From Theocolax elegans (lineage: Eukaryota; Arthropoda; Insecta; Hymenoptera; Cerocephalidae): a stretch of 64,000 nt of DNA. Below are positions 54,766-64,000 of this stretch, in pieces; position 1 is the first letter of the stretch; every line of letters starts with the position of its first letter. The DNA is taken from NCBI GenBank assembly GCA_026168455.1, contig CM047426.1:28517058-28581057 (forward strand), in the 5' to 3' direction. The position numbers and the translations under genes were made by a program. The notes beneath the pieces were generated by a model. The model was not told the origin of the DNA. It worked only from the letters and a program-made list of their open reading frames with translations, and made no database searches.

Positions 54766-55225
54766 ACGGAACCAAATGATGATGATCCGCTAATTAAATG
54801 TCGACAACCTGGAGACGGTCGAGTACAATTATGTAAAAATTTTAATATTTGGATAGATCAAACGGAGTTGACATGCCTTTACAGATGGAAGCAAAATCCT
54901 AAGGAAATGGCTCGTCGTTTATTAAAAATTCTTGTTGGTGTCAACAATTTAAAAACAATGTGTGCGAGGGGAAAATCATCATCAAGACGTGCGGTTCCCC
55001 AAGACATTTGGAGTTGCGTTGAATGTAAGTAAACAACATTTACGTTTTTCACTATATTAATATAGTTTTCTGTTTAGATGTAAATAATATTAGAAATAAT
55101 CTGAATTAACTTACTTACTTTTTTCAGATTATATAAACAAAAAATGTCCAGCGGGCCATAGTCCAGCCAAATTCACAGTTGTAGTCAACTATATGTGCTG
55201 TTCACTCCGAAACCCCAAAAAATAG
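54766..55225 (+). CDS. BEN domain, two exons
   Basis: Exon 54766-55024 (acceptor TTTTTTTAG, donor GAAT|GTAAGT) joins in phase to 55128-55225 (acceptor TTTTTCAG), which ends at a TAG stop. The product reads IWIDQTELTCLYRWKQNPKE, MARRLLKILVGVNNLKTMCA, then RRAVPQDIWSCVEYYINKKC and FTVVVNYMCCSLRN. The order (ARxLLxxL, LxxMCARG, P..I...V.YI..KCP, final helix) is that of a BEN domain, a DNA-binding fold found in insect insensitive-type repressors and in transposon and viral proteins. It lies just downstream of a transposase-domain pseudogene on the same strand, a pairing that suggests a two-gene mobile element. The domain itself has no stop or frameshift. Confidence 0.6.
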
Positions 55226-55854
55226 ATTTTATAATTTATTTATTATTTAGTTCATTTAATATTTAGTACATTATCAGTATTTGTAATTAGTTAATGATTC
55301 ACATTTGTTAAGTTAAAATAAAATTGTTCTTTCTAAATACCCTCATTATTTCATTACGTTTTAAAATAAAATAGCAATTCAAATCAAAAAGCGTTAAACA
55401 AAATATAATAAAAAATAAAATACATAAATATAAAATAAACAAAGCTCTTCTTAGTCTATAATGATATATATTGCATTAACATTAGCAATGTATTTGCGAA
55501 ATAGTACAAGAGTATTTAGTTTAGAATCTTGTAATACATTATTTTTAAAATATTTTCGTAACTATTGGCAATAAATTGTTAATAGCACTCAAGGCAAATA
55601 GCGGCGATACTTTTGCAATTGTTGTACCGATATATTACCAATAAGTTTACAACATTGTTCGGTAATATCTTGCCAATATGTGAGCGCTATAATTTATTTT
55701 TACGCGGGTTAATACATTATTCTATGGCGAATTTACCCTTAAGTAATAAATAGCTTAAGCTAATATTTTGAGTTTATTTTTTGCTTATTTTATTTTTAAC
55801 TTATTAAACTAAATACACACAAATAGCAATAATTATATTTTTTGCTTAATAAAT
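55226..55854. other. No gene seen
   Basis: AT-rich spacer. An AATAAA near 55319 could terminate the BEN transcript. Confidence 0.4.
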
Positions 55855-55861
55855 TATTACA

Positions 55862-56035
55862 GATACACCATCTTAAAGGAGCTGGAGGTGACAATGCTCA
55901 TGATCTAATTTTGAATATGTTCCCAAAAGTAGTGACTGATGAAGATCTCCAGAACTACAGTTTCTATGGAAGTCAAATGCAAGACGGAGAAAAAAACAAA
56001 AATTTTTCAAACTTGGTTTTATGCAGCTGCATTTA
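55862..56035 (+). pseudogene. DUF4806-like exon fragment
   Basis: After the acceptor-like TTATTACAG the plus strand reads IHHLKGAGGDNAHDLILNMF, then KVVTDEDLQNYSFYGSQMQD and NFSNLVLCSCIYR. The pattern 'GG....D......+...T.E.L..YS..G......F..L.L...I' resembles DUF4806, a small domain found C-terminally in many transposon-linked insect proteins. It may be a further exon of the BEN gene's element or a separate remnant. No downstream splice site was settled. Confidence 0.35.
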
Positions 56036-57256
56036 TCGTAATTTCATTTTTAATATTAAAAGGATGATGTATTTCACATGTATAGTACGCATTAAAGACA
56101 CATTTTATTTTTCAAATTAAATAATCAATGTTTCGCTAATTCTAATTTGACGAATGCAAATTTATTCTAATTAATACATAAATCATACCTCTGCTTATAA
56201 AATTGTTAAATAAATGAAAAACTGTAATATAACTTCACAGTGATGCGGAGCATTAAGTTAGAGTTACCTATGACAAATAACACCACCAATGATTTTTTTG
56301 TAAAATGTAAAATTTTAATAAATATTTAAGTCTCTAGGTGTTCTTTTTAACCAACAGTAGAAACTGTTTATGTTTTTAGGGGAGAACATCAAGATTTGAA
56401 AATAGAGAATAAATTAAAATTATTTTTAAAATTAAACATACTTTTTATTTATAAAATTAATCATAGTACAGAACAGTCAATCACCATAAATTTCATTAAT
56501 TAATTAAATCCCCAAAAGAAGAAAATAAACAGAAATCTTTCCAAGAGATTCACATATGTGTATTGGTGCTCCAATCTAAATATGCGTCGAATGATTGGTT
56601 TTCCATCATGAGTGCAGATTTCATATTTTCTTCTTAGCATTTGCTTCACTTTTCTTTTTCTGCAGATGCTTAGGGCTTCATTAGAATAGTCATAAAACTG
56701 CGTAGGTTCGAAAGTCACAACAATCGGTCACACACTTTACCCGTACATTTGTACTCGTACTAAGTATATGCATTCTTTCACACTTCTCTTTACCACCTTA
56801 TAATATCCCAGGTCATAACGCCTTTCTTCTTCATATTTTAGAATTTGTTGATATATGTCTATATTGCTTCCTGCGTATTTTAATTTTATATTGTTATAGT
56901 TTTTCATCAAAAAGAGATACGCAGTGTTCTTTAGCTGAAACGTAGTTTCGTACTTTGGATAACGAATTACCAAATTTATACGACATTCTTCTTGAGTTAA
57001 ATCATGTAGGTAAAGTTGTCTCGAAATATCCTATTTTTTATAACTTTTTCTCGGACATAAATTATCTGTCCTTATTTATATTTTTATCGTTTCTTCTATT
57101 CGTTTTCTCATTTTTCAAATATTATCTCATTCTTTCTTCACTTAGAAATTTATACTTAATTACTCTTAGTTTTTCACGTTATCACAGTATTATTTTATTG
57201 AATGTGAATAAAAATTGAGAATGTAACAATTGGCTATTTAAATTGAAAAATCAAAA
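56036..57256. other. Two unrecognised short ORFs on the minus strand
   Basis: ORFs at 56973-56737 (YPKYETTFQLKNTAYLFL, YEEERRYDLGYYKVVKR) and 56718-56500 (EALSICRKRKVKQMLRRKYE) sit head to tail on the minus strand and could be one broken frame. Composition looks protein-like, with many charged residues, but I do not recognise a family. Nothing else was seen. Confidence 0.25.
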
Positions 57257-57289
57257 ATGCCAATAATGTATATTATTCAACGCAAATAC

Positions 57290-57725
57290 GGCATCCCACT
57301 GAATGTTTCAAAAACTTTTTATAAATTATATCTGCAAGGTTTAGTTGAGAGTAAGCAACAACATTTTATTAAAACACTTCTGCAATATTTCTTTAAAACC
57401 TGGCAACAAACATTCATGAAAAATTGCAGAAACTTTTTCTTGAAATTGAAACTGTGCAAAAATACTCCACTAATTCTTGTAGCAACCTTACATCCAAATT
57501 GTTCTCTAATATTAGATAAAAACCTTGCAACAATATTTTATAAAAATTTGCCAAAATCATTATAAGAAACAATTTTGAAATATTTTATGAAAACCTTGCC
57601 GCAACATTGCATGAAACATTTCGGAAGGATTTGTGCAAGGGACATAGCAATGTTGCAGGAACCTTTCATTGAAATATTTCAGAAACCTTGTAGAAACCTT
57701 GCAGCAAGATTTCATGCTATGTGGG
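57290..57725. repeat. Minisatellite, about 24-bp units
   Basis: Diverged units built on AACCTTGCAACAATATTTTATGAAA and related GCAACATT..ATGAAA.ATTTC recur more than a dozen times. The 102-codon ORF over it is repeat-derived. The last units (from 57687) are copied again at 59615 as part of the tandem duplication. Confidence 0.7.
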
Positions 57726-57840
57726 TTGTAATTATTTGGAAATTATATTAAATCGTATATTTTAATTATATTATCTATAATATTTATGTTTAATAAATAT
57801 TAATGTATTAAAATGCATTTTATTTTATTTACAAATCCTA

Positions 57841-57844
57841 TACG

Positions 57845-57890
<46 letters not shown>
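57841..57890. repeat. (CA)n microsatellite, insertion target
   Basis: TACGCACACACACGCGCG followed by (CA)n up to the first base of the retrotransposon (ATGGTCCCAAGG). The second copy is at about 59768-59815. Confidence 0.9.
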
Positions 57891-57892
<2 letters not shown>

Positions 57893-57933
57893 GTCCCAAG
57901 GATTTTGGGGGGGACCAAACTCACACCGTCAAA

Positions 57934-59202
57934 ATGGTAAATGCTGCGGAGGTTGGTCACTCGGCCTCTGTAGCATCTAATGCAACGTGTGACCTGCCCT
58001 CGACTGGGATGTTGAGTGACGCTGACAGAGCTTTTCTCCGTCTGCGTGAGAAGGTAGATACCCTGGTGGAGTTTGTTCTTAATAAGAACAACATCCACAA
58101 AGAGCTGAAGAGTATGGCGAGAGCAACCAGCAGAGCTCTCAATGAATACGCGCGGGTGAACGGTGCTGTGCGTTCGACAGCGCCGAAAACTAAAATGCCG
58201 GATGCGCGTAGGGATGGTACTTGCCAAACGTCGCCCATCTTCCGCGCTGAAGAGCGACAAAGGAGGCCGGTGGAAAGGGAAAAGCCCTCACCACCACAGC
58301 AACCCCCGGAGAAAAGGAAGAAGGGATCAAAGCAGCCCACTAACAAAGGTGGGCCAGCAGATGCTTCGCTATCCGTTCCTGAGACCGGTGGGAACCAGTC
58401 AAAGGTCCCTGACTGGACCACGGTAGTGAAGAAGGGCAAAAAGAAGAAGAAGAGGAAGGACAGCCAGCCGAAGCAGCAAGAACAGCAGAAACGTGCCAGC
58501 AAACCGGTCAAAGGCACGGCAGAGCCTAAGGCCGGAGTAAGACCCTCACGCCCAGATGCCATCAAGATCAAGATATCTAGCGGGGGCTCTTCCTACGCTG
58601 ACATTCTCCGGAAGGTCAAGGCTGCACCGGAATTAAAGACCCTAGGAGAACGGGTCACGCGTATCAGGCGCACCAGGGCTGGGGAGCTCCTCCTCGAACT
58701 GGGGCGACCCGGAACGGAAACGGCGGAGCTAACGACAGTGGTCTCGTCCACCCTGAGTGGGTCAGCAGAGGTCCAGCTGCTGACTCACAAAGTGTCTATC
58801 ACCATCAGGGACATGGACGAGTCCACGACAACAACGGAGGTGGCTGCAGCAATTGCAGCAAAGATCGGGCCAAACGTGGTATCCCCGGATAATATTAAAA
58901 CCAGGGGGTCCTACAGTGGCACCCTAGCTGCGACCATCCAGCTTCCGACAGTAGCTGCCAAAAAACTGCTGCAAGACGGGAAGCTCCGGATCGGATGGGT
59001 CAATTGCAGAGTACGACTGCGAGAGGTATCCTCGCGCTGCTACCGATGCCACGAATCGGGACACATCGCGAGGGAGTGCAAGAGCGCAGTCGACCGGTCA
59101 GCGCAATGCTATCGGTGCGGCCAAGAGGGCCACAAAGCAGTGGACTGCGAGGCCAAAGCAAAGACCTCGCATGAGGAAGGAGCACACATAAAAAATGATT
59201 AA
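57934..59202 (+). CDS. R1-clade ORF1 (Gag-like), upstream copy
   Basis: 422 codons, differing from 59860-61128 at three residues (Leu/Ser near residue 27, Arg/Cys near 71, Glu/Asp near 189). Same domains as that copy: coiled-coil-like N-terminus, Lys-rich middle, folded central region and two CCHC knuckles. The frame is intact, but the ORF2 that follows is cut. Confidence 0.85.
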   Translation: MVNAAEVGHSASVASNATCDLPSTGMLSDADRAFLRLREKVDTLVEFVLNKNNIHKELKSMARATSRALNEYARVNGAVRSTAPKTKMPDARRDGTCQTSPIFRAEERQRRPVEREKPSPPQQPPEKRKKGSKQPTNKGGPADASLSVPETGGNQSKVPDWTTVVKKGKKKKKRKDSQPKQQEQQKRASKPVKGTAEPKAGVRPSRPDAIKIKISSGGSSYADILRKVKAAPELKTLGERVTRIRRTRAGELLLELGRPGTETAELTTVVSSTLSGSAEVQLLTHKVSITIRDMDESTTTTEVAAAIAAKIGPNVVSPDNIKTRGSYSGTLAATIQLPTVAAKKLLQDGKLRIGWVNCRVRLREVSSRCYRCHESGHIARECKSAVDRSAQCYRCGQEGHKAVDCEAKAKTSHEEGAHIKND

Positions 59203-59614
59203 GGTGCTCCAAATAAACCTCAACCACTGCGCTGTGGCCCAGGACCTGCTGTCCCAGCTGGTCAGAGAGGAGAGAGCGGACGTAGCGATCATCAGCGAGG
59301 AGTTCCGGGATCTCGAGAAGTCGAACTGGGTAAGGGATGCCACGGGCAAGGCGGCCATCTGGGTATGTGGAAATATACACATCTCCAGAAAGATGGTCGC
59401 CCCCCTTCCCAGCTTCATCTGGGTGGAGGTGGCGGGGGTAAGCATGTACAGCTGCTACTTCCCGCCCAGCGATTCCACCGAGGACTTTGCGAGATCTCTG
59501 GATGCAGTCGTCACCAGTGCTCGGTCCTCTCGGCTGCCGGTTGCAATCGGTGGGGACTTCAATGCTTGGGCGACGAACTGGGGCAGCGCCAAGACCAACG
59601 CGCGTGGTCGCGCA
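59195..59614 (+). pseudogene. R1-clade ORF2, first 140 codons only
   Basis: Identical to the start of ORF2 at 61121. It includes the endonuclease motifs up to GGDFNAWATNWGS and then breaks at the duplication junction (GGTCGCGCA|CTTGTAGAAACC). The lost SDH motif and RT domain make it non-functional. Confidence 0.9.
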
Positions 59615-59772
59615 CTTGTAGAAACCTTGCAGCAAGATTTCATGCTATGTGGGTTGTAATTATTTGGAAATTATATTAAATCGTATATTTTAATTATATT
59701 ATCTATAATATTTATGTTTAATAAATATTAATGTATTAAAATGCATTTTATTTTATTTACAAATCCTATACG

Positions 59773-59818
<46 letters not shown>

Positions 59819-59859
59819 GTCCCAAGGATTTTGGGGGGGACCAAACTCACACCGTCAAA

Positions 59860-61128
59860 ATGGTAAATGCTGCGGAGGTTGGTCACTCGGCCTCTGTAGC
59901 ATCTAATGCTACGTGTGACCTGCCCTCGACTGGGATGTCGAGTGACGCTGACAGAGCTTTTCTCCGTCTGCGTGAGAAGGTAGATACCCTGGTGGAGTTT
60001 GTTCTTAATAAGAACAACATCCACAAAGAGCTGAAGAGTATGGCGAGAGCAACCAGCAGAGCTCTCAATGAATACGCGCGGGTGAACGGTGCTGTGTGTT
60101 CGACAGCGCCGAAAACTAAAATGCCGGATGCGCGTAGGGATGGTACTTGCCAAACGTCGCCCATCTTCCGCGCTGAAGAGCGACAAAGGAGGCCGGTGGA
60201 AAGGGAAAAGCCCTCACCACCACAGCAACCCCCGGAGAAAAGGAAGAAGGGATCAAAGCAGCCCACTAACAAAGGTGGGCCAGCAGATGCTTCGCTATCC
60301 GTTCCTGAGACCGGTGGGAACCAGTCAAAGGTCCCTGACTGGACCACGGTAGTGAAGAAGGGCAAAAAGAAGAAGAAGAGGAAGGACAGCCAGCCGAAGC
60401 AGCAAGACCAGCAGAAACGTGCCAGCAAACCGGTCAAAGGCACGGCAGAGCCTAAGGCCGGAGTAAGACCCTCACGCCCAGATGCCATCAAGATCAAGAT
60501 ATCTAGCGGGGGCTCTTCCTACGCTGACATTCTCCGGAAGGTCAAGGCTGCACCGGAATTAAAGACCCTAGGAGAACGGGTCACGCGTATCAGGCGCACC
60601 AGGGCTGGGGAGCTCCTCCTCGAACTGGGGCGACCCGGAACGGAAACGGCGGAGCTAACGACAGTGGTCTCGTCCACCCTGAGTGGGTCAGCAGAGGTCC
60701 AGCTGCTGACTCACAAAGTGTCTATCACCATCAGGGACATGGACGAGTCCACGACAACAACGGAGGTGGCTGCAGCAATTGCAGCAAAGATCGGGCCAAA
60801 CGTGGTATCCCCGGATAATATTAAAACCAGGGGGTCCTACAGTGGCACCCTAGCTGCGACCATCCAGCTTCCGACAGTAGCTGCCAAAAAACTGCTGCAA
60901 GACGGGAAGCTCCGGATCGGATGGGTCAATTGCAGAGTACGACTGCGAGAGGTATCCTCGCGCTGCTACCGATGCCACGAATCGGGACACATCGCGAGGG
61001 AGTGCAAGAGCGCAGTCGACCGGTCAGCGCAATGCTATCGGTGCGGCCAAGAGGGCCACAAAGCAGTGGACTGCGAGGCCAAAGCAAAGACCTCGCATGA
61101 GGAAGGAGCACACATAAAAAATGATTAA
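59860..61128 (+). CDS. R1-clade ORF1, Gag-like protein with two zinc knuckles
   Basis: 422 residues. About 30-80 form a helical, coiled-coil-like segment (FLRLREKVDTLVEFVLNK). About 95-215 are Pro/Lys/Gln-rich with strongly basic KKGKKKKKRK. About 225-360 hold a compact domain (LLLELGRPGTETAELTTVV, KVSITIRDMDESTTTTEV) of the RRM-like kind seen in R1-clade Gag. Two CX2CX4HX4C knuckles follow at 369-382 (CYRCHESGHIAREC) and 392-405 (CYRCGQEGHKAVDC). R1 elements usually have three; a third is not visible. It packages element RNA. The ATG at 59860 is about 45 bases after the microsatellite. The stop overlaps the ORF2 start in AATGATTAA. Intact. Confidence 0.9.
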   Translation: MVNAAEVGHSASVASNATCDLPSTGMSSDADRAFLRLREKVDTLVEFVLNKNNIHKELKSMARATSRALNEYARVNGAVCSTAPKTKMPDARRDGTCQTSPIFRAEERQRRPVEREKPSPPQQPPEKRKKGSKQPTNKGGPADASLSVPETGGNQSKVPDWTTVVKKGKKKKKRKDSQPKQQDQQKRASKPVKGTAEPKAGVRPSRPDAIKIKISSGGSSYADILRKVKAAPELKTLGERVTRIRRTRAGELLLELGRPGTETAELTTVVSSTLSGSAEVQLLTHKVSITIRDMDESTTTTEVAAAIAAKIGPNVVSPDNIKTRGSYSGTLAATIQLPTVAAKKLLQDGKLRIGWVNCRVRLREVSSRCYRCHESGHIARECKSAVDRSAQCYRCGQEGHKAVDCEAKAKTSHEEGAHIKND

Positions 61129-64000
61129 GGTGCTCCAAATAAACCTCAACCACTGCGCTGTGGCCCAGGACCTGCTGTCCCAGCTGGTCAGAGAGGAGAG
61201 AGCGGACGTAGCGATCATCAGCGAGGAGTTCCGGGATCTCGAGAAGTCGAACTGGGTAAGGGATGCCACGGGCAAGGCGGCCATCTGGGTATGTGGAAAT
61301 ATACACATCTCCAGAAAGATGGTCGCCCCCCTTCCCAGCTTCATCTGGGTGGAGGTGGCGGGGGTAAGCATGTACAGCTGCTACTTCCCGCCCAGCGATT
61401 CCACCGAGGACTTTGCGAGATCTCTGGATGCAGTCGTCACCAGTGCTCGGTCCTCTCGGCTGCCGGTTGCAATCGGTGGGGACTTCAATGCTTGGGCGAC
61501 GAACTGGGGCAGCGCCAAGACCAACGCGCGTGGTCGCGCATTCCTCGAGGCGTTCGCTCTTCTGGGGCTGGAGATCGCTAACACAGGGACAACCCCGACT
61601 TTCACCAAAGCCGGCAAGTTGTCCATAGTCGACCTCACCTTCGTCGATCCTAGATTGATGGGGGGAGGGGGACTCGGCTGGAAAGTTAGCGATCGTCACA
61701 CGGGTAGTGACCACCAAGCACTTGTGTACCAGCTCCAGCTGACCAGCGGAAGGACAAAGAGAGCAGGAAGAGGAGCAAGAGAGAGATGGGCACCAGCCAC
61801 GTTTGATCGTGAGGCGTTCCTCTGCTCCCTTGAGGGGGCAAAAGTGGAGGGAACCGCCGAAAAAAAAGCACGAGGCCTCACGAATGCCTTAACAGCGGCT
61901 TGCGATGCCTCTATGGCCGTGAAGTTCAATCCTCGCGACCGCCCACCAATAATCTGGTGGAATGAGGACATCGCAGAAAAGAGACGTGAGTGCCTGCGTG
62001 CCAGAAGGCTGCACCAAAGAGCGAGGGGAATACCGCGGTTCCAAGATCGTTCCGCAGAATACGAACAAAAGCGGAGGGAGCTCAAGGTGGCCATCAAGGC
62101 TGCCAAGAGAAGGTGTTGGCGGGAGCTATGTAAGGAGGTGGACCACGACCCCTGGGGCAGACCGTATAAAACGGTTATGAATAAGATCAACCCCGGGGGC
62201 GCTGTTGCACCCACCGACCCAGTTTTTCTGGACGGAGTAGTCCGCCACCTGTTTCCAGAACATCGGAAAAGGGCAACAGGGACGGGCCTGATGGCCACCA
62301 TTGGTGCAGCCGAGTCGCCAGACATTAGTGAAGCCGAACTGAGGATGGCCGCTAAAGGTATTTCCGTACGTAAAGCCCCAGGGCCGGACGGAATACCTAG
62401 CCTGGCCGTCAAGACAGCGGCGATGAGTGCTCCGGGCTTGTTCCTGGACGCATTCAACGCATGCCTGAGAGAAGGTTGCTTCCCGGCCCAGTGAAAGACG
62501 CAGAGGCTGGTACTCCTACCTAAGGGAAACAAACCCCCGGAGGAGCCATCATCTTACCGCCCGCTCTGTCTACTGGATATAGTTGGGAAGCTTCTGGAGC
62601 GGGTGATCTGCGCCAGGCTCGCAGCGGCCATCGGTCGGGCCGGAGACCTCTCCGACAACCAGTTCGGCTTCCGAAAGGGTCGATCGACCATGGACGCTGT
62701 AGGCAGAGTTGTTGGTATAGCCACAAACGCCATCAATGCTGGTCGGAGTGCAAGGCGGACGTGTGCCATCATCACCTTGGACATCCGGAATGCCTTCAAC
62801 TCTGCCAGATGGGACAACATCATGCTGTCCCTGCAACACTTCCAAGTGCCACTCTATCTCAGGGAGGTCACCTCGAGTTACCTGACTGACCGTACTCTGC
62901 TCTACGACACCGACGACGGTGTGCACTCCCACAACATCACGGGAGGCGTGCCGCAGGGTTCGGTCATTGGGCCCCTACTCTGGAACGCTGTCTATGACGG
63001 CCTGCTTAGGCAGCAACTTCCGGAGGGTGTCTCGATGGTGGCTTTCGCGGACGACGTGGCGCTAGTGGTGGTCGCAAAGAGTGTCGAAGAGATCGAATAT
63101 CTCGGAGACGTCTCTATAGAGTGGTCGCCACTTGGTTGAGAGACCACGGACTTAGTCTGGCGGCGGAAAAAACGGAGGCGGTGCTCATCTCTCGCACAAA
63201 AAAGGAGAGGACCGCCACCTTCACGGTAGGTAAAGAACGGATACGGTCGGTGAAAACGTTGAAGTATTTAGGGGTCACACTAGACGCGCGGCTGTCGTTC
63301 AAACACCATCTCGCGAACGCAGGCTCAAAGGCGACAAAGGAGGCGTGCGCTGGCGGGCATCATGCCCAACATCGGGGGACCCCAGCAACCGCGAAGGTCT
63401 CTCTTGCCTCGGTGGTGAGCTCCGTAATTTTATACGGAGCTCCTATCTGGGCTGATGCCCTGAACAGGCACAAGAGCTTTGGTGCTCCGTGCCAGAGAGC
63501 CTGCAGGATAGCTGCGCTAAGGGTGGCCCGGGCGTACCAAACCGTATCCGACATTGCGCTCTCGGTGGTCGCGGGGACCACCCCCTTCGACCTCCTGGCA
63601 GCCGAGAGAGCTGAAAGACACCGTGAGGGTGGGCGACGCCTAGAAGAGAACCGCTGCCACAACCGATGGTCATTGCGGACCGTAGAGGAGTGGCAGCGTA
63701 GATGGGACTCAGCCAGGGACGGCCGCTGGACCCACCGGATCATCCCGCGGATCCGGGAGTGGGCGAGCAGGAAACACGGCTTCGTCAATTTCCAGCTTAC
63801 ATAGGTGTTGACCGGGCACGGATGCTTCCGTAGTTACCTATTTCGTATAGGGGTCTACGGCAGCGCAGAGTGCCCGGCTTGTCCAGGGGTGGACGAAGAC
63901 GTGGAACACGTCCTCCTACGGTGTCCTCGTTTCAGGGAGGAATGGAACCAATTTCAAATCACTTGGAGCGGTCTTCTCACCCCTGAGGGCATCGGGCCGT
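61121..64000 (+). pseudogene. R1-clade ORF2: endonuclease and reverse transcriptase, mutated
   Basis: Residues 1-215 are an APE-type endonuclease (LQINLNHC, E35/E36, GGDFNAWATNWGS with D121, SIVDLTF with D171, SDH196-198). RT motifs follow: KAPGPDGIPSLAV, SSYRPLCLLDIVGKLLERV, NQFGFRKGRSTMDAV, ITLDIRNAFNSARW, GGVPQGSVIGPLLW and FADDVALVV. Breaks: TGA at 62492-62494 replaces the Trp of 'FPAQWK'; a frameshift lies near 63100-63120 (before VATWLRDHGLSLAAEKTEA); two compensating shifts lie around 63345-63415; TAG at 63802 replaces a Gln. A CPACPGVDEDVEHVLLRCP zinc motif (CCHC) appears near 63870-63930. The protein would nick a target site and prime reverse transcription there; this copy is dead. 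Confidence 0.9.

Larger units (their letters stand above)
57891..59614 (+). mobile_element. R1-clade retrotransposon, truncated upstream copy
   Basis: Carries the complete 5' end, ORF1 and the start of ORF2, then stops abruptly at 59614 within the endonuclease and passes into a second copy of the 5' flanking DNA. It therefore arose by tandem duplication, not by separate insertion. Confidence 0.9.
57687..61540 (+). repeat. 1.93-kb tandem duplication of flank plus element 5' end
   Basis: 57687-59614 repeats 59615-61540, covering the last minisatellite units, ~150 bases of flank, the (CA)n tract, all of ORF1 and the first ~140 codons of ORF2. Only about five substitutions and a 2-base microsatellite difference were seen. 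Confidence 0.95.
59816..64000 (+). mobile_element. R1-clade non-LTR retrotransposon, main copy (runs off window)
   Basis: Starts immediately after a (CA)n tract with a short 5' leader (ATGGTCCCAAGGATTTTGG...), then ORF1 and ORF2 overlap by 8 bases. GC-rich body, APE endonuclease and RT without RNase H, CCHC knuckles in ORF1 and a C-terminal CCHC in ORF2 place it in the R1 clade. Insertion exactly at (CA)n matches the microsatellite-specific members of that clade (the Waldo and Mino group). The 3' end is beyond the window. Confidence 0.85.

Noticed and set aside
57257..57565. 102-codon ORF before the R1-clade element
   Set aside because: Built from ~24-bp minisatellite units; repeated peptide pieces follow the DNA period.
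57957..61717. Long minus-strand ORFs (204, 211, 263 codons) opposite the R1-clade ORFs
   Set aside because: Shadows of GC-rich coding sequence on the plus strand.
1..64000. CRISPR array, bacterial operon or phage content
   Set aside because: No regularly spaced short repeats with unique spacers and no bacterial gene organisation; introns and insect-type retrotransposons show a eukaryotic genome.

Overview
The window is nuclear DNA of an arthropod, most likely an insect; an ant or another hymenopteran fits best, but nothing in the window proves it. It is AT-rich, has GT-AG introns, and is built almost entirely from transposable elements: LOA-clade and R1-clade non-LTR retrotransposons, Penelope-like fragments, a Transib/RAG1-type transposase, a MULE transposase, foldback and TIR elements, tRNA-derived repeats and a solo LTR. 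No conserved host housekeeping gene was recognised. A 100-N gap at 4533-4632 marks an assembly join.

1-16 kb: a palindrome next to a hammerhead-like motif (Penelope-type), a broken DUF7869-like ORF, degenerate tandem repeats, a Penelope-like fragment, and a small element (9903-10735) with two ~207-bp terminal direct repeats that each carry a tRNA-like Pol III promoter and that is flanked by a 5-bp duplication. A short spliced coiled-coil gene lies at 11.0-11.8 kb on the minus strand, followed by foldback elements. 16.3-25.9 kb: a 1.6-kb palindrome, then a LOA-clade retrotransposon on the minus strand (17933-25864, 13-bp target-site duplication, ORF1 and ORF2 joined by TAATG, two internal tandem duplications).

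26-38 kb: TIR elements, a decayed LINE on the plus strand, and a multi-exon MULE-type transposase on the minus strand (about 32.4-37.9 kb) with the first two catalytic-region motifs and a C-terminal segment visible. 38.3-52.2 kb: two direct copies of a ~3.95-kb block carry the 5' part of a transposase-domain pseudogene that was interrupted by a solo LTR with a 4-bp duplication. Between the copies lies the most interesting gene: a three-exon RAG1-like (Transib-type) transposase at 44323-46604 with all three catalytic acidic residues and the zinc-ligand pattern in place.

53-64 kb: a BEN-domain gene follows the transposase pseudogene. The window ends with an R1-clade non-LTR retrotransposon inserted at a (CA)n microsatellite; its 5' 1.93 kb is tandemly duplicated and its ORF2 carries stops and frameshifts. 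Functionally this is a TE graveyard and nest: genes act in cis for their own element, and the non-autonomous palindromic and TIR elements presumably depend on transposases elsewhere.
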